Below, piece by piece: positions 1 through 6,414 of a DNA stretch of 6,691 bases. The first letter of the stretch is position 1. Every line of letters starts with the position of its first letter. The stretch is from NCBI GenBank assembly GCA_009840065.1, contig VXON01000126.1, positions 1 to 6,691 on the forward strand, written 5' to 3'. Position numbers and translations under genes: made by a program. The notes under the pieces are model-generated. The model searched no databases, was not told where the DNA came from, and saw only the letters and a list, made by a program, of their open reading frames with translations. Origin of the DNA: Cenarchaeum sp. SB0662_bin_33 (GTDB lineage Archaea > Thermoproteota > Nitrososphaeria > Nitrososphaerales > Nitrosopumilaceae).

Positions 1-28
1 CAGTAGTGTGTATGGGCGATTTTAGTAC

Positions 29-44
29 TGCATAAACTTATGCA
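29..44. repeat. Perfect dyad TGCATAA-AC-TTATGCA
   Basis: Two 7-bp arms form an exact inverted repeat around a 2-base centre (TGCATAAACTTATGCA). It lies about 150 bases before the metalloprotease start, and one short frame (position 3 onward) closes with TAA at its left arm. It could be an operator for a dimeric regulator, or a 3' hairpin of a gene lying to the left. The symmetry is visible directly; any role is inference. Confidence 0.4.
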
Positions 45-161
45 CGCCGCTATACTCTTGAATCTACAAAATTCGTCTAAATAAAAACATCCCACGAACC
101 TCTATTCTGCCTACTATTTTTACCGGGAATTACTGATCATGTATCAATTTACTAATCCATA

Positions 162-169
162 CTTTATTA
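162..169 (+). promoter_or_regulatory. Candidate TATA box for the metalloprotease gene
   Basis: CTTTATTA is the best TATA-like element upstream of the gene at 194, with its centre about 28 bases before the ATG. Archaeal transcription usually begins about 25-27 bases after the TATA centre, which would place the start near 191-194 and make the mRNA leaderless or nearly so. That conflicts with the good Shine-Dalgarno sequence between box and ATG. A weaker alternative is CTAAATAAAA around 78-87. Confidence 0.35.
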
Positions 170-182
170 TGCCTTGTTTTTG

Positions 183-190
183 AAAGGAGA
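183..190 (+). promoter_or_regulatory. Shine-Dalgarno for the metalloprotease gene
   Basis: AAAGGAGA ends 3 bases before the ATG at 194 and is complementary to the archaeal 16S 3' end. It decides between 194 and the out-of-frame ATG at 190, and favours 194 over the internal Met17 codon. It can only act if transcription starts upstream of 183. Confidence 0.5.
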
Positions 191-193
191 TGT

Positions 194-1639
194 ATGGGCA
201 GTGTAGACAAAAATCCAGTCCCGTATTGTATAGTTGCTTTGATGGTAGTAATGATGGCTCTTTCATATGGTATACAGTCTGCTGATGCACAAGTCATCAC
301 GTATCGAATACATTCGGATATATTTACAGAACTACAGGACAGATACCCTGAGCATGCTGAGGACTACTGGTCAAGTGTCAAGAAGGCCATCCGTGATGGC
401 ATTAATGCATGGATCGAGGTCAACCCAGACCTCGTAGTTACTCCGAGTCACGATGAACGTCATAACCTTCTGATAGAGTGGATTGACTCTGAACGCGTTT
501 GGGGTGTAGAGTACCATGACCGTTCTCTAGGGTATCGTATAGGGATAGACTTTGACTCACCGGAACCTGATGAATATGGTGCCAGTCTGTTGAACCCCGA
601 CATTATCAAGTATGTGGTGGCACATGAGATGGGCCATGTGCTTGGAATGGGGCACAGCTCTGATGAGAATCATCTGATGCATGGTGTGGAAAACCCAAAA
701 CCCAAGAATATCTTTGATAGCAAGGGTTATGTTGTACCACATTTGAGCATCACCGACTATAGGAATATTGGCGGTACTCAGCTGGATGTATCATTTCATC
801 TACAGGGTTACAATGTCCATGATGTTGCAGTTGTGGACGTCAACGGTACCCAGTATTTAGTTGCGTCCACCGGTAATGAAGGGTTACACGTGCTTGACAT
901 GTCGAATCCGGACCAGCCTGGATTGATGGACATGGATGATAGTCCATCTACAGATGTATGGCCTCTGGAAGGACAGCCACATATAGTTCAGATGTACTCG
1001 GATGGCTTTAGGGTGTGGAGCTTGTCGGACCCGGCTAACATTATTTTGCTAGAAACCGTAAGTCACAACTCCATACTGGACGCCACCCTGATTTATGTGG
1101 ATGACACACCACTACTGGTCATGGTCTCTAAAGGCCTCATACAACAATATGATTTGTCAGACCCTCATGATGCGCGAAAGTCAGGCGCACACCATGATAA
1201 CTTCAACCTGTTGGGTGTAGAGGACATACATGGGGTGGTGCGTGACTCCGGCAGTACATACGTACTGGTGGATGCAACGTTTGATGGCATACAGCCATAT
1301 CTGATACAGCCCGATAAGAATCCGGCCCGCGTATGGCACAGCTTTGACCAAGTAGAGTATTACGATCATATACAGAGAATCATCGAAATTGATGGTTCTA
1401 CATATCGCATAACAAGCACGCACGACCAGATTGAACTGTACAGTGTAAAACCCAAGATTGAACCTTCTGATGAAGATCCTGAGACTGAGCTTATTGGACA
1501 TCTATTGGGCTATACAGTTTTGGGGGTGGATATACTTGAAGTGGGTGATAGTGTTTATGCGGTTGTAGCTACTGGCCCAGATGGCATTCTAGGAATTCAT
1601 GTTGGCGATAAGGGAGCCGGTAAGTGGACTGTAGGCTAG
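194..1639 (+). CDS. Secreted matrixin-like zinc metalloprotease with C-terminal LVIVD-type beta-propeller
   Basis: A 481-residue protein, probably exported and acting outside the cell as an endopeptidase. A signal peptide covers residues 1-33 (hydrophobic core 13-27, likely cleavage after ADA or nearby). The catalytic domain (about 34-190) holds the metzincin zinc motif HEMGHVLGMGH at 144-154 (ligands H144, H148, H154; general base E145), followed by Ser155 and a Met-turn Met162. The Ser after the third His and the spacing to Met resemble matrixins (family M10) more than other metzincins. No cysteine-switch propeptide is visible; the only Cys is C12 in the signal region, so latency by a Cys switch is unlikely. 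Residues about 205-475 form some six imperfect repeats of the type D-V-x-x-V-D-V-N-G-T-x-Y-L-V followed by G-L-x-V-L-D-x-S-x-P, i.e. LVIVD-like propeller blades (near 206-245, 262-289, 292-331, 339-381, 388-424, 437-472). There is no C-terminal membrane anchor or PEFG signal. The neighbour at 1720-2481 is convergent, 80 bases away, with no obvious terminator between. Protease class is firm; substrate is unknown. Confidence 0.85.
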   Translation: MGSVDKNPVPYCIVALMVVMMALSYGIQSADAQVITYRIHSDIFTELQDRYPEHAEDYWSSVKKAIRDGINAWIEVNPDLVVTPSHDERHNLLIEWIDSERVWGVEYHDRSLGYRIGIDFDSPEPDEYGASLLNPDIIKYVVAHEMGHVLGMGHSSDENHLMHGVENPKPKNIFDSKGYVVPHLSITDYRNIGGTQLDVSFHLQGYNVHDVAVVDVNGTQYLVASTGNEGLHVLDMSNPDQPGLMDMDDSPSTDVWPLEGQPHIVQMYSDGFRVWSLSDPANIILLETVSHNSILDATLIYVDDTPLLVMVSKGLIQQYDLSDPHDARKSGAHHDNFNLLGVEDIHGVVRDSGSTYVLVDATFDGIQPYLIQPDKNPARVWHSFDQVEYYDHIQRIIEIDGSTYRITSTHDQIELYSVKPKIEPSDEDPETELIGHLLGYTVLGVDILEVGDSVYAVVATGPDGILGIHVGDKGAGKWTVG

Positions 1640-1719
1640 CCGTTACTAAACTAATATGACATACCCTCCCGAAAGTGCACAGACACCCTCTGGCCAATCT
1701 GCAAAATCATTCTACCATG

Positions 1720-2481
1720 TCAGTAGGGACCCTGTCCTTGCAGTACACTAGATGAACTGTATACTCTATATGCGACTACTGCAACACTACACGCTGCCAT
1801 CACCAATAATATTGTACCGAATTCAGGTATGGCATGCGTGCCCAGTATGGTTACTATGCCACCCGGATGCTCAAATTGTATCATGCGTATAATTCCATCA
1901 CTTGTTTCTTCATGATGCAGTATGCCATCCTGATAGTACACCACAAAGGGTTTGTCCATATCTCCATCTTTAGAATCTAGTATGCCCCGGGGTATCTGTA
2001 TCATTATCTGTCCTTCTCCATGTATCTCCATTGTACTATTCTGCTTGTCTATGTACAGCTCAGAGACATTATCTGTCATTATACAGTATAGACCATCATT
2101 ACCCGCATCCAGATACGTTCCATCGCAGTCTGTCTCTCCTACGCCTATGTGTATGGCATATGGCGTGGTATCGGTACCTGCCCGCGCGGTAATTGTGTAT
2201 ACTCCATCATGTCTCCAGTACGGACCTGATATGTACAAATCTACCGAGAACACACCGTCTCTGGTCTCTGTCTGGTCTACGGCGGCTATGTTTCCGGCTG
2301 GATTCAGTACTAGAATGGTGACCGGTGCCATGTGGGTTGTATGTCCCCACACGGTTATTGCGGTTTGCCGGTCATGGTAAAACCCATCTGTCCAGATCTC
2401 TATTCCCTCTGCCACACCCTCGGGAGTCTGGGCCGACGCGGGTATTATGGCAACCAACAGGATTAGGCAGTACTTTATCAT
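1720..2481 (-). CDS. PEFG-CTERM cell-surface protein
   Basis: A 253-residue exported protein anchored or processed by the thaumarchaeal archaeosortase system. The signal peptide is residues 1-17 (cleavage ASA|Q). Residues about 25-115 look like the immunoglobulin-like beta domain common in thaumarchaeal surface proteins (V-T-I-L-V-L-N-P-x-G-N then D-G-V-F-S-V, G-P-Y-W, D-G-V-Y-T-I-T-A). Residues about 140-215 resemble the domain that often precedes the sorting signal (IPRGILDSKDGD, F-V-V-Y-Y-Q-D-G, then I-L-G-T). The sorting signal is PEFG at 219-222, a hydrophobic helix 223-238 and Arg239, followed by a 14-residue tail (to GPY), longer than I would expect after this signal. C119 and C133 could form a disulfide; N138 and N148 sit in N-glycosylation sequons. 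The start is supported by a TATA box about 29 bases upstream, implying a leaderless mRNA. The function beyond envelope component is unknown. The convergent neighbour is a secreted protease. Confidence 0.85.
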   Translation of the reverse strand: MIKYCLILLVAIIPASAQTPEGVAEGIEIWTDGFYHDRQTAITVWGHTTHMAPVTILVLNPAGNIAAVDQTETRDGVFSVDLYISGPYWRHDGVYTITARAGTDTTPYAIHIGVGETDCDGTYLDAGNDGLYCIMTDNVSELYIDKQNSTMEIHGEGQIMIQIPRGILDSKDGDMDKPFVVYYQDGILHHEETSDGIIRMIQFEHPGGIVTILGTHAIPEFGTILLVMAACSVAVVAYRVYSSSSVLQGQGPY

Positions 2482-2505
2482 TACTATGTGGAACTAATCG
2501 TTCAT

Positions 2506-2515
2506 ATTATATAAA
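2506..2515 (-). promoter_or_regulatory. TATA box of the PEFG-CTERM gene
   Basis: Read on the minus strand it is TTTATATAAT, close to the archaeal TATA consensus. Its centre is about 29 bases before the ATG at 2481, so transcription should start within a few bases of the start codon. No Shine-Dalgarno is present in the short leader, consistent with leaderless translation. Confidence 0.65.
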
Positions 2516-2559
2516 GCGAGAATTTTGGGCTTCTACCATGTTATGTCCCCCAGTGGTCA

Positions 2560-2733
2560 TTGGGAGGTCCAATAGAGGTAAAGTTTCAGAACCGCATATC
2601 GGCTAGGGACTTGGATGGACTGATCAACTTAGAGAAAACCCGACAAAGTGCAATACTACTATCCAAAGACAGACTGTCAGTAGGGCGCGAGTATGTGGCC
2701 ATTCCGGTCTCGTTATTTTTGCTACTGGCATAA
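2560..2733 (+). pseudogene. C-terminal remnant of a DUF4143-type archaeal AAA ATPase
   Basis: The frame is open from 2515 to TAA at 2731-2733 but has no ATG; the earliest possible alternative start is TTG at 2560. The peptide contains PIEVKFQNRISARDLDGL, then AILLSKD, then EYVAIPVSLFLLL at the very end. This order (I-E-V-K-Y/F-q-n, D-L-x-G-L, a hydrophobic strand ending in T/S-K-D, then I-P-x-x-L-F-L-L) is what I recall at the C-terminus of the large archaeal ATPases with DUF4143 and a PD-(D/E)XK-like tail; E-V-K would be the nuclease-like motif. The whole ATPase part (typically over 300 residues) is absent: the left edge abuts the promoter of the divergent PEFG gene. I read it as a decaying gene fragment. 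Recognition is from memory of the family pattern; an unrelated short real gene with a TTG start is the main alternative. Confidence 0.5.
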
Positions 2734-2945
2734 CACTCAGACCTATTCAATTTTATGACATTTCCTTGGCATGCATAAATGATTTGTATTTTTGAGGGCA
2801 AGCGGCATACCGTATCACCTAGCTGTAGTAGGCCTACCGGGTATAATGGCATGTAGATGCATGGACACACTACTAAAACAGGCCACCTAAATGATCAAGG
2901 CAGGCACCGTAGACATTCTACCGGGAGTGACATCCACCGGCATAG
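2734..2945. other. Intergenic stretch, no gene seen
   Basis: Between the ATPase remnant and the promoter of the CoA-ligase operon I see only short frames. A minus-strand frame covering 2586-2870 mirrors the remnant and has no recognisable pattern or promoter. A plus-strand frame from the ATG at 2857 merely extends the CoA-ligase ORF upstream and encodes a basic, His-rich stretch unlike a protein N-terminus. Confidence 0.5.
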
Positions 2946-2955
2946 TTTAATATAT
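2946..2955 (+). promoter_or_regulatory. TATA box of the carbon-fixation operon
   Basis: TTTAATATAT is centred 26-27 bases before the ATG at 2977, the exact distance expected from TATA centre to transcription start in archaea. The mRNA would therefore begin at or beside the start codon. This is the strongest argument for starting the protein at 2977 rather than at the in-frame ATG at 2857, which lies upstream of the promoter. Confidence 0.7.
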
Positions 2956-2976
2956 GTACTATACAAGCGTCGTATC

Positions 2977-5094
2977 ATGGCCAAGGTCAAAAATATATTC
3001 AAGGATACTATAAATACTGATCACAAGGTAATCACCGAAGAGCTCTCCAAGATGATTCTGCAAGAGTATGGCGTAAGCGTGCCCAAGTATGCCTTGGTGA
3101 CATCCAAGAAGGATGTATCATCTGCCGCCAAAAAGGTGGGCTTTCCGATGGTGATAAAGGTGGTATCCCCTGAGATACTGCACAAGACTGATGTGGGTGG
3201 TGTAAGGGTAGGCGTGAAAAAGACCTCCGAGGCCAAGGATGTATACAAGGACATGAAGAGTCGTCTCTCAAAGGGGGCATCATTAAAGGGTATACTGTTT
3301 GAGCAGATGGTGCCAAAAGGGGTTGAACTTATTGTGGGCATACAGAACGACCCCCAGTTTGGTCCTGTTATAATGGTGGGAATGGGTGGCATAATGACTG
3401 AAATAATGAAGGATGTATCGTTCCGTATGCTGCCCATAGATAAGACAGATGCCCTATCTATGCTAGAGGAGCTGCGGGGAGTGAACATGCTAAAGGGCTT
3501 TAGAGGCAGCGAGCCTGTAAATCTAGATGTAGTATGTGAGATGTTGGTAAAGATAGGGAGGCTGGCCATGGACAATGCCGACTATATAAACAGCATAGAC
3601 TTTAACCCTGTAGTAGTGTACAAGGACTCTTACAAGGTTGTAGATGCCAAGATAATACTCAACGATACCAAACAGCACGACTCTGTATCCACTGCTGAGC
3701 CAAACAAGGATTACATGGAGCAGTTCTTTACGCCTAGGTCCATAGCTTTGGTGGGCGCCTCATCCAAAAAGGGAAAGATAGGAAACTCCATACTGGACAG
3801 CCTGGTGAACTATGACTACAAGGGCAAGGTATATCCCATAAATCCATCAAAGGACTCTATATTTGACATACCCTGTTACAAGTCCATATCAGATGTACCG
3901 GATACAATAGACATGGTGGTGGTCTCTGTTGATTTGTCGCAGACTCCCCCCATACTAGAGGAGTGTGCCCGCAAGGAGATACACAATGTGGTTGTCGTAT
4001 CCGGTGGCGGCAAGGAGCTGGGTGGTGAGCGCGCCGAGTATGAAGCACAGGTAAAGGAACTATCGGCCAAGCACAACATCCGTATAATAGGACCAAACTG
4101 CATAGGCATGTTCAATGCCGCCAACCGGCTGGATTGCGCATTTCAGGGCCAGGAGAGGATGGTCCGTGCCCGACTGGGCAATGTTGCACTACTGTCGCAG
4201 AGCGGTACAATGGGTATAAGCTTTTTAGAGTCTGCCGACACCTTTGGCCTCTCTAAAATGATAAGTTATGGGAACCGCTCGGATGTTGATGAGGCCGACA
4301 TGATATGGTATCTAGCACACGATCCCCAGACCAGCGTAATTGTATTATACGTAGAAGGTTTTGGGGATGGCCGCAAGTTCATAAATACTGCCCGGCGCGT
4401 GATGGCCGAGACAAAAAAGCCCATAGTGGTATGGAAGAGCGGACGCAGTGCCGCGGGCGCAAAGCAGGCAGCCTCCCATACCGGCTCGTTGGGTGGTACC
4501 AACAGCATAATAATGGGCGCCCTGCGCCAAGCTGGTATCATATCAGTTGACAGCTATCAGGAGATGCTTGCCGTATCCAAGGCCCTGTCTTGGCAGCCTC
4601 CAGCATCAGGAAACCGCGCTGCTCTGTGCAGTAATGGTGCCGGTCCCATGATTGGGGCCATAGACCAGTTTGAGCGGCTCTCGCTACAACTAGCTACGGT
4701 AACCGATGAGTCCCGTCAGAGAATGGTGGACAACTTTCCTCCCACGTATGTTATAGGCAGTGGCAATCCTGCCGATGTGACGGGCGGCGCGTCTGCCGAG
4801 GACTATCGGTTTGTCATAAAAGCATTCCTTGATGATGAGAATGTGGACATTGTAATGCCGTGGTTTGTCTTTCAGGATGACCCATTAGATGAAGTAATTG
4901 TAGACTATCTCAAAGAGTCCAACGGCACAAAACCCCTGCTTGTAGGCGGTAATGGCGGACCATACACACAAAAAGTCACAAGAATGATCGAGTCCCATAA
5001 AATACCTGTATACTCGGATTTGCGTGACTGGGCGGCGGCAGCCTCTGCACTATACAAGTGGGGCAAAAAACTACAAGAGGTGTCTAATACATAA
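2977..5094 (+). CDS. ADP-forming acyl-CoA synthetase, probable 3-hydroxypropionate-CoA ligase
   Basis: A 705-residue cytoplasmic enzyme of the NDP-forming acyl-CoA synthetase family, with beta and alpha parts fused in the order ATP-grasp then CoA-ligase. It joins a carboxylic acid to CoA while converting ATP to ADP and phosphate. Residues 15-230 are the ATP-grasp domain ([18 protein letters not shown] at 58-75 with His69 in the loop; [10 protein letters not shown] at 129-138; D208-F-N210-P211 for metal binding). Residues 248-345 are the Rossmann CoA-binding domain ([15 protein letters not shown] at 256-270). The catalytic part follows, with GPNCIG at 372-377, SQSGTMG at 407-413, YVEGFGDG at 458-465, and the phospho-histidine loop SHTGSLGG, His501. 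Adjacency to a hydratase matches the Nitrosopumilus maritimus arrangement (Nmar_1309/Nmar_1308, from memory), so 3-hydroxypropionate is the likely substrate; the cycle also has a paralogue for 4-hydroxybutyrate. Family is near certain; substrate is inferred. Ile codons are mainly ATA, as in the next gene. The in-frame ATG at 2857 would add 40 unlikely residues. Confidence 0.9.
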   Translation: MAKVKNIFKDTINTDHKVITEELSKMILQEYGVSVPKYALVTSKKDVSSAAKKVGFPMVIKVVSPEILHKTDVGGVRVGVKKTSEAKDVYKDMKSRLSKGASLKGILFEQMVPKGVELIVGIQNDPQFGPVIMVGMGGIMTEIMKDVSFRMLPIDKTDALSMLEELRGVNMLKGFRGSEPVNLDVVCEMLVKIGRLAMDNADYINSIDFNPVVVYKDSYKVVDAKIILNDTKQHDSVSTAEPNKDYMEQFFTPRSIALVGASSKKGKIGNSILDSLVNYDYKGKVYPINPSKDSIFDIPCYKSISDVPDTIDMVVVSVDLSQTPPILEECARKEIHNVVVVSGGGKELGGERAEYEAQVKELSAKHNIRIIGPNCIGMFNAANRLDCAFQGQERMVRARLGNVALLSQSGTMGISFLESADTFGLSKMISYGNRSDVDEADMIWYLAHDPQTSVIVLYVEGFGDGRKFINTARRVMAETKKPIVVWKSGRSAAGAKQAASHTGSLGGTNSIIMGALRQAGIISVDSYQEMLAVSKALSWQPPASGNRAALCSNGAGPMIGAIDQFERLSLQLATVTDESRQRMVDNFPPTYVIGSGNPADVTGGASAEDYRFVIKAFLDDENVDIVMPWFVFQDDPLDEVIVDYLKESNGTKPLLVGGNGGPYTQKVTRMIESHKIPVYSDLRDWAAAASALYKWGKKLQEVSNT
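5077..5082 (+). promoter_or_regulatory. Shine-Dalgarno of the hydratase gene inside the ligase coding end
   Basis: GAGGTG matches the archaeal anti-Shine-Dalgarno and lies 11 bases before the ATG at 5094, within the last codons of the upstream gene. With the TAATG overlap it suggests reinitiation or coupled translation of the second cistron, while the first cistron appears leaderless. Confidence 0.5.
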
Positions 5095-5855
5095 TGGCCC
5101 TTGTGTTACATGATGTGCAGGATGGCATATCCACAGTTACCATAAACCGCCCTGACAAACTAAACGCAATGAATATAGATGTCGCCAACGAACTAGTTGA
5201 GGTCTTTACTGGTATTAATCTGGATGATACTATAAAATGTGTAATACTGACGGGCAGCGGCGATAAGGCATTCTCTGCTGGCGCAGATATCTCATACATG
5301 TCAAAGATAACGCCCGATGAGTCGGTTATATATGCACAGTTGGGCCAGAAGGTCACAAACACAATAGAGCAGACCCGCCAGCCTGTTATTGCTGCCGTGA
5401 ACGGCTTTGCCTTGGGAGGCGGCTGCGAGGTGGCCATGTCGTGTGATGTACGCATAGCCTCGGAGAGGGCGCGACTAGGCCAGCCCGAGGTCACAATCGG
5501 CATACCTCCTGGCTGGGGTGGTACGCAGCGGCTGATGCGCCTTGTGGGGATAGCGCATGCCAAGGACTTGGTGTATACGGGCCGGATGGTAAAGGCCGAT
5601 GAGGCCTTCTTGATTGGCCTTGTGAACCGGGTCGTACCCCACGATGAATTGATGAATGAGGCAAGGTCCATGGCCGATATGATATGCAAAAACTCTGCCA
5701 TGGGAGTTCAGATGTCCAAAGTTGCCATGAACAGGGGCCGCAACTCTGATTTGGATACCGGCCTGTCGATTGAACTACTGGTGTGGCGCAACTGCTTTAC
5801 ACATCCGGACCGCACCGATATGATGAATGCCTTTCTATCAAAGTCCAAGAAATAA
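5094..5855 (+). CDS. Enoyl-CoA hydratase family; probable 3-hydroxypropionyl-CoA dehydratase / crotonyl-CoA hydratase
   Basis: A 253-residue crotonase-fold enzyme of full family length, cytoplasmic. It starts in the usual way ([18 protein letters not shown] at 10-27). The oxyanion-hole region is AFSAGADI at 59-66 together with ALGGGCE at 106-112. Both catalytic glutamates of true hydratases are present: Glu112 (GGGCE) and Glu132 ([11 protein letters not shown], followed by GWGGTQRL). This argues against an isomerase or hydrolase that lacks one of them. In the HP/HB cycle of ammonia-oxidising archaea the orthologue next to the 3-hydroxypropionate-CoA ligase is bifunctional: it dehydrates 3-hydroxypropionyl-CoA to acryloyl-CoA and hydrates crotonyl-CoA to 3-hydroxybutyryl-CoA. 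The gene overlaps the ligase stop by one base (TAATG), so co-transcription and coupled translation are very likely. The product of the first enzyme is the substrate of the second. Family is certain; the specific role is inferred from context and phylum. A general enoyl-CoA hydratase is the alternative. Confidence 0.9.
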   Translation: MALVLHDVQDGISTVTINRPDKLNAMNIDVANELVEVFTGINLDDTIKCVILTGSGDKAFSAGADISYMSKITPDESVIYAQLGQKVTNTIEQTRQPVIAAVNGFALGGGCEVAMSCDVRIASERARLGQPEVTIGIPPGWGGTQRLMRLVGIAHAKDLVYTGRMVKADEAFLIGLVNRVVPHDELMNEARSMADMICKNSAMGVQMSKVAMNRGRNSDLDTGLSIELLVWRNCFTHPDRTDMMNAFLSKSKK

Positions 5856-6029
5856 CAACATGCATTCGTGTCTGATGTATAACGACTAGTTTCTATAATG
5901 TACTGGAATTGAAAATATACTGTATGGTTGATTTGAGCCTACAAGTCGTATCGACTAATTCGGCAGCCTGTGGGTGACCGCATTGGAGTTTAATTATATC
6001 ATTGTAGGGGATTCATACTATACACAGGA
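5856..6029. other. Intergenic stretch after the carbon-fixation operon
   Basis: No gene is seen. The TAA at 5853-5855 is followed by mixed sequence without a strong oligo-T terminator. A small hairpin AGTCG-TAT-CGACT occupies 5944-5956; its 5-bp stem is too short to call a terminator. A TATA-like TTTAATTATA lies at 5989-5998, before the small ORF at 6030. Confidence 0.4.
5989..5998 (+). promoter_or_regulatory. Candidate TATA box before the 51-codon ORF
   Basis: TTTAATTATA resembles the operon TATA box at 2946. Its centre is about 36 bases before the ATG at 6030, so transcription would begin near 6019-6021 and leave a leader of about ten bases containing AGGA just before the ATG. It is weak evidence on its own. 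Confidence 0.3.
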
Positions 6030-6185
6030 ATGATATTGACCGGGGGTTACTGCGCTGATACACATTCTACTGTTAAAACCATGACTGAGAGAACCTTGGG
6101 AATTGGAGATGTGGCATCTCTTGTAGTTTATATGAAATACTTGTGCAAATTCTTTAATGGACGGAACAAACCCAAGAGACCCTAA
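6030..6185 (+). CDS. Doubtful small ORF, 51 residues
   Basis: ATG at 6030 to TAA at 6183-6185, with an internal ATG at 6081 giving a 34-residue version. The peptide has GIGDVASLVVYMKYLCKFF near the middle and a basic, proline-containing end (NGRNKPKRP). I do not recognise a family. A TATA-like box and a short AGGA lie upstream. The segment coding D-V-A-S-L-V closely resembles the DNA coding D-V-G-H-L-L-V at the start of the next gene, and the two frames are only 22 bases apart. The ORF could therefore be the front part of a broken gene that continues, frame-shifted, at 6208. It may equally be a chance frame. Confidence 0.2.
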   Translation: MILTGGYCADTHSTVKTMTERTLGIGDVASLVVYMKYLCKFFNGRNKPKRP

Positions 6186-6207
6186 TTATCACTGCGATTA
6201 GCGGGAT

Positions 6208-6414
6208 GTGGTGCTGGATGTGGGACATCTCCTTGTTGGAAAGATTAGGAAGGGAATCGTGCTTGTTATCGCATCAATCACGTTGTGGTTTCCCGCTTTT
6301 GCCCTACCTTACCCATTCGGCATGGTGTCGTTTGTAGTTGTCACAGTCCTATATGCCTATCAACTGTATGATATCTGGCGCATGTTCAAACAAGCATCAG
6401 GCAGTGAGTCTTAA
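6208..6414 (+). CDS. Small TM2-like membrane protein, probably N-terminally incomplete
   Basis: A 68-residue protein from GTG at 6208 (GTG at 6211 also possible; TAG in frame at 6199-6201 bars extension). Residues 5-16 read VGHLLVGKIRKG, which matches the G-H-x-Y-x-G-K-x-x-K-G turn of TM2-domain-like archaeal proteins. Two membrane helices follow, about 16-33 (V-L-V-I-A-S-I-T-L-W) and 38-53, then the characteristic Y-Q-L-Y-D-I-W-R after the second helix and a polar tail ending in SGSES. Family members usually have a hydrophobic segment or zinc ribbon before the G-H motif; here only four residues precede it, so the gene seems truncated or interrupted. All five Ile codons are ATT or ATC, unlike the ATA-rich ligase and hydratase genes, which may mean a different origin. 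A TATA-like TAATTATC at 6183-6190 is slightly too close for a standard start. The role is unknown. Confidence 0.5.
   Translation: MVLDVGHLLVGKIRKGIVLVIASITLWFPAFALPYPFGMVSFVVVTVLYAYQLYDIWRMFKQASGSES

Noticed and set aside
1952..2606. Plus-strand frames at 1952-2380 and 2325-2606
   Set aside because: They run antisense to the PEFG-CTERM gene and its promoter, are rich in Ser, Pro and Cys in a way typical of shadow frames, and show no family pattern.
2586..2870. Minus-strand frame of 94 codons
   Set aside because: It lies opposite the ATPase remnant, has no recognisable motif, no TATA box at the right distance and no Shine-Dalgarno; the plus-strand reading is far more protein-like.
2857..2976. 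In-frame ATG at 2857 as start of the CoA ligase
   Set aside because: It would add 40 basic, His-rich residues unlike any family N-terminus, and it lies upstream of a well-placed TATA box whose predicted transcription start is the ATG at 2977.
3021..5701. Several frames antisense to or overlapping the ligase and hydratase genes (for example 3021-3575, 3876-4124 and 5084-5701 on the minus strand, 4305-4550 on the plus strand)
   Set aside because: They lie inside genes with full-length conserved domains and have no motifs or start signals of their own.
5944..5956. AGTCG-TAT-CGACT hairpin as terminator of the operon
   Set aside because: The stem is only 5 bp, it lies 89 bases after the stop and no oligo-T run follows.
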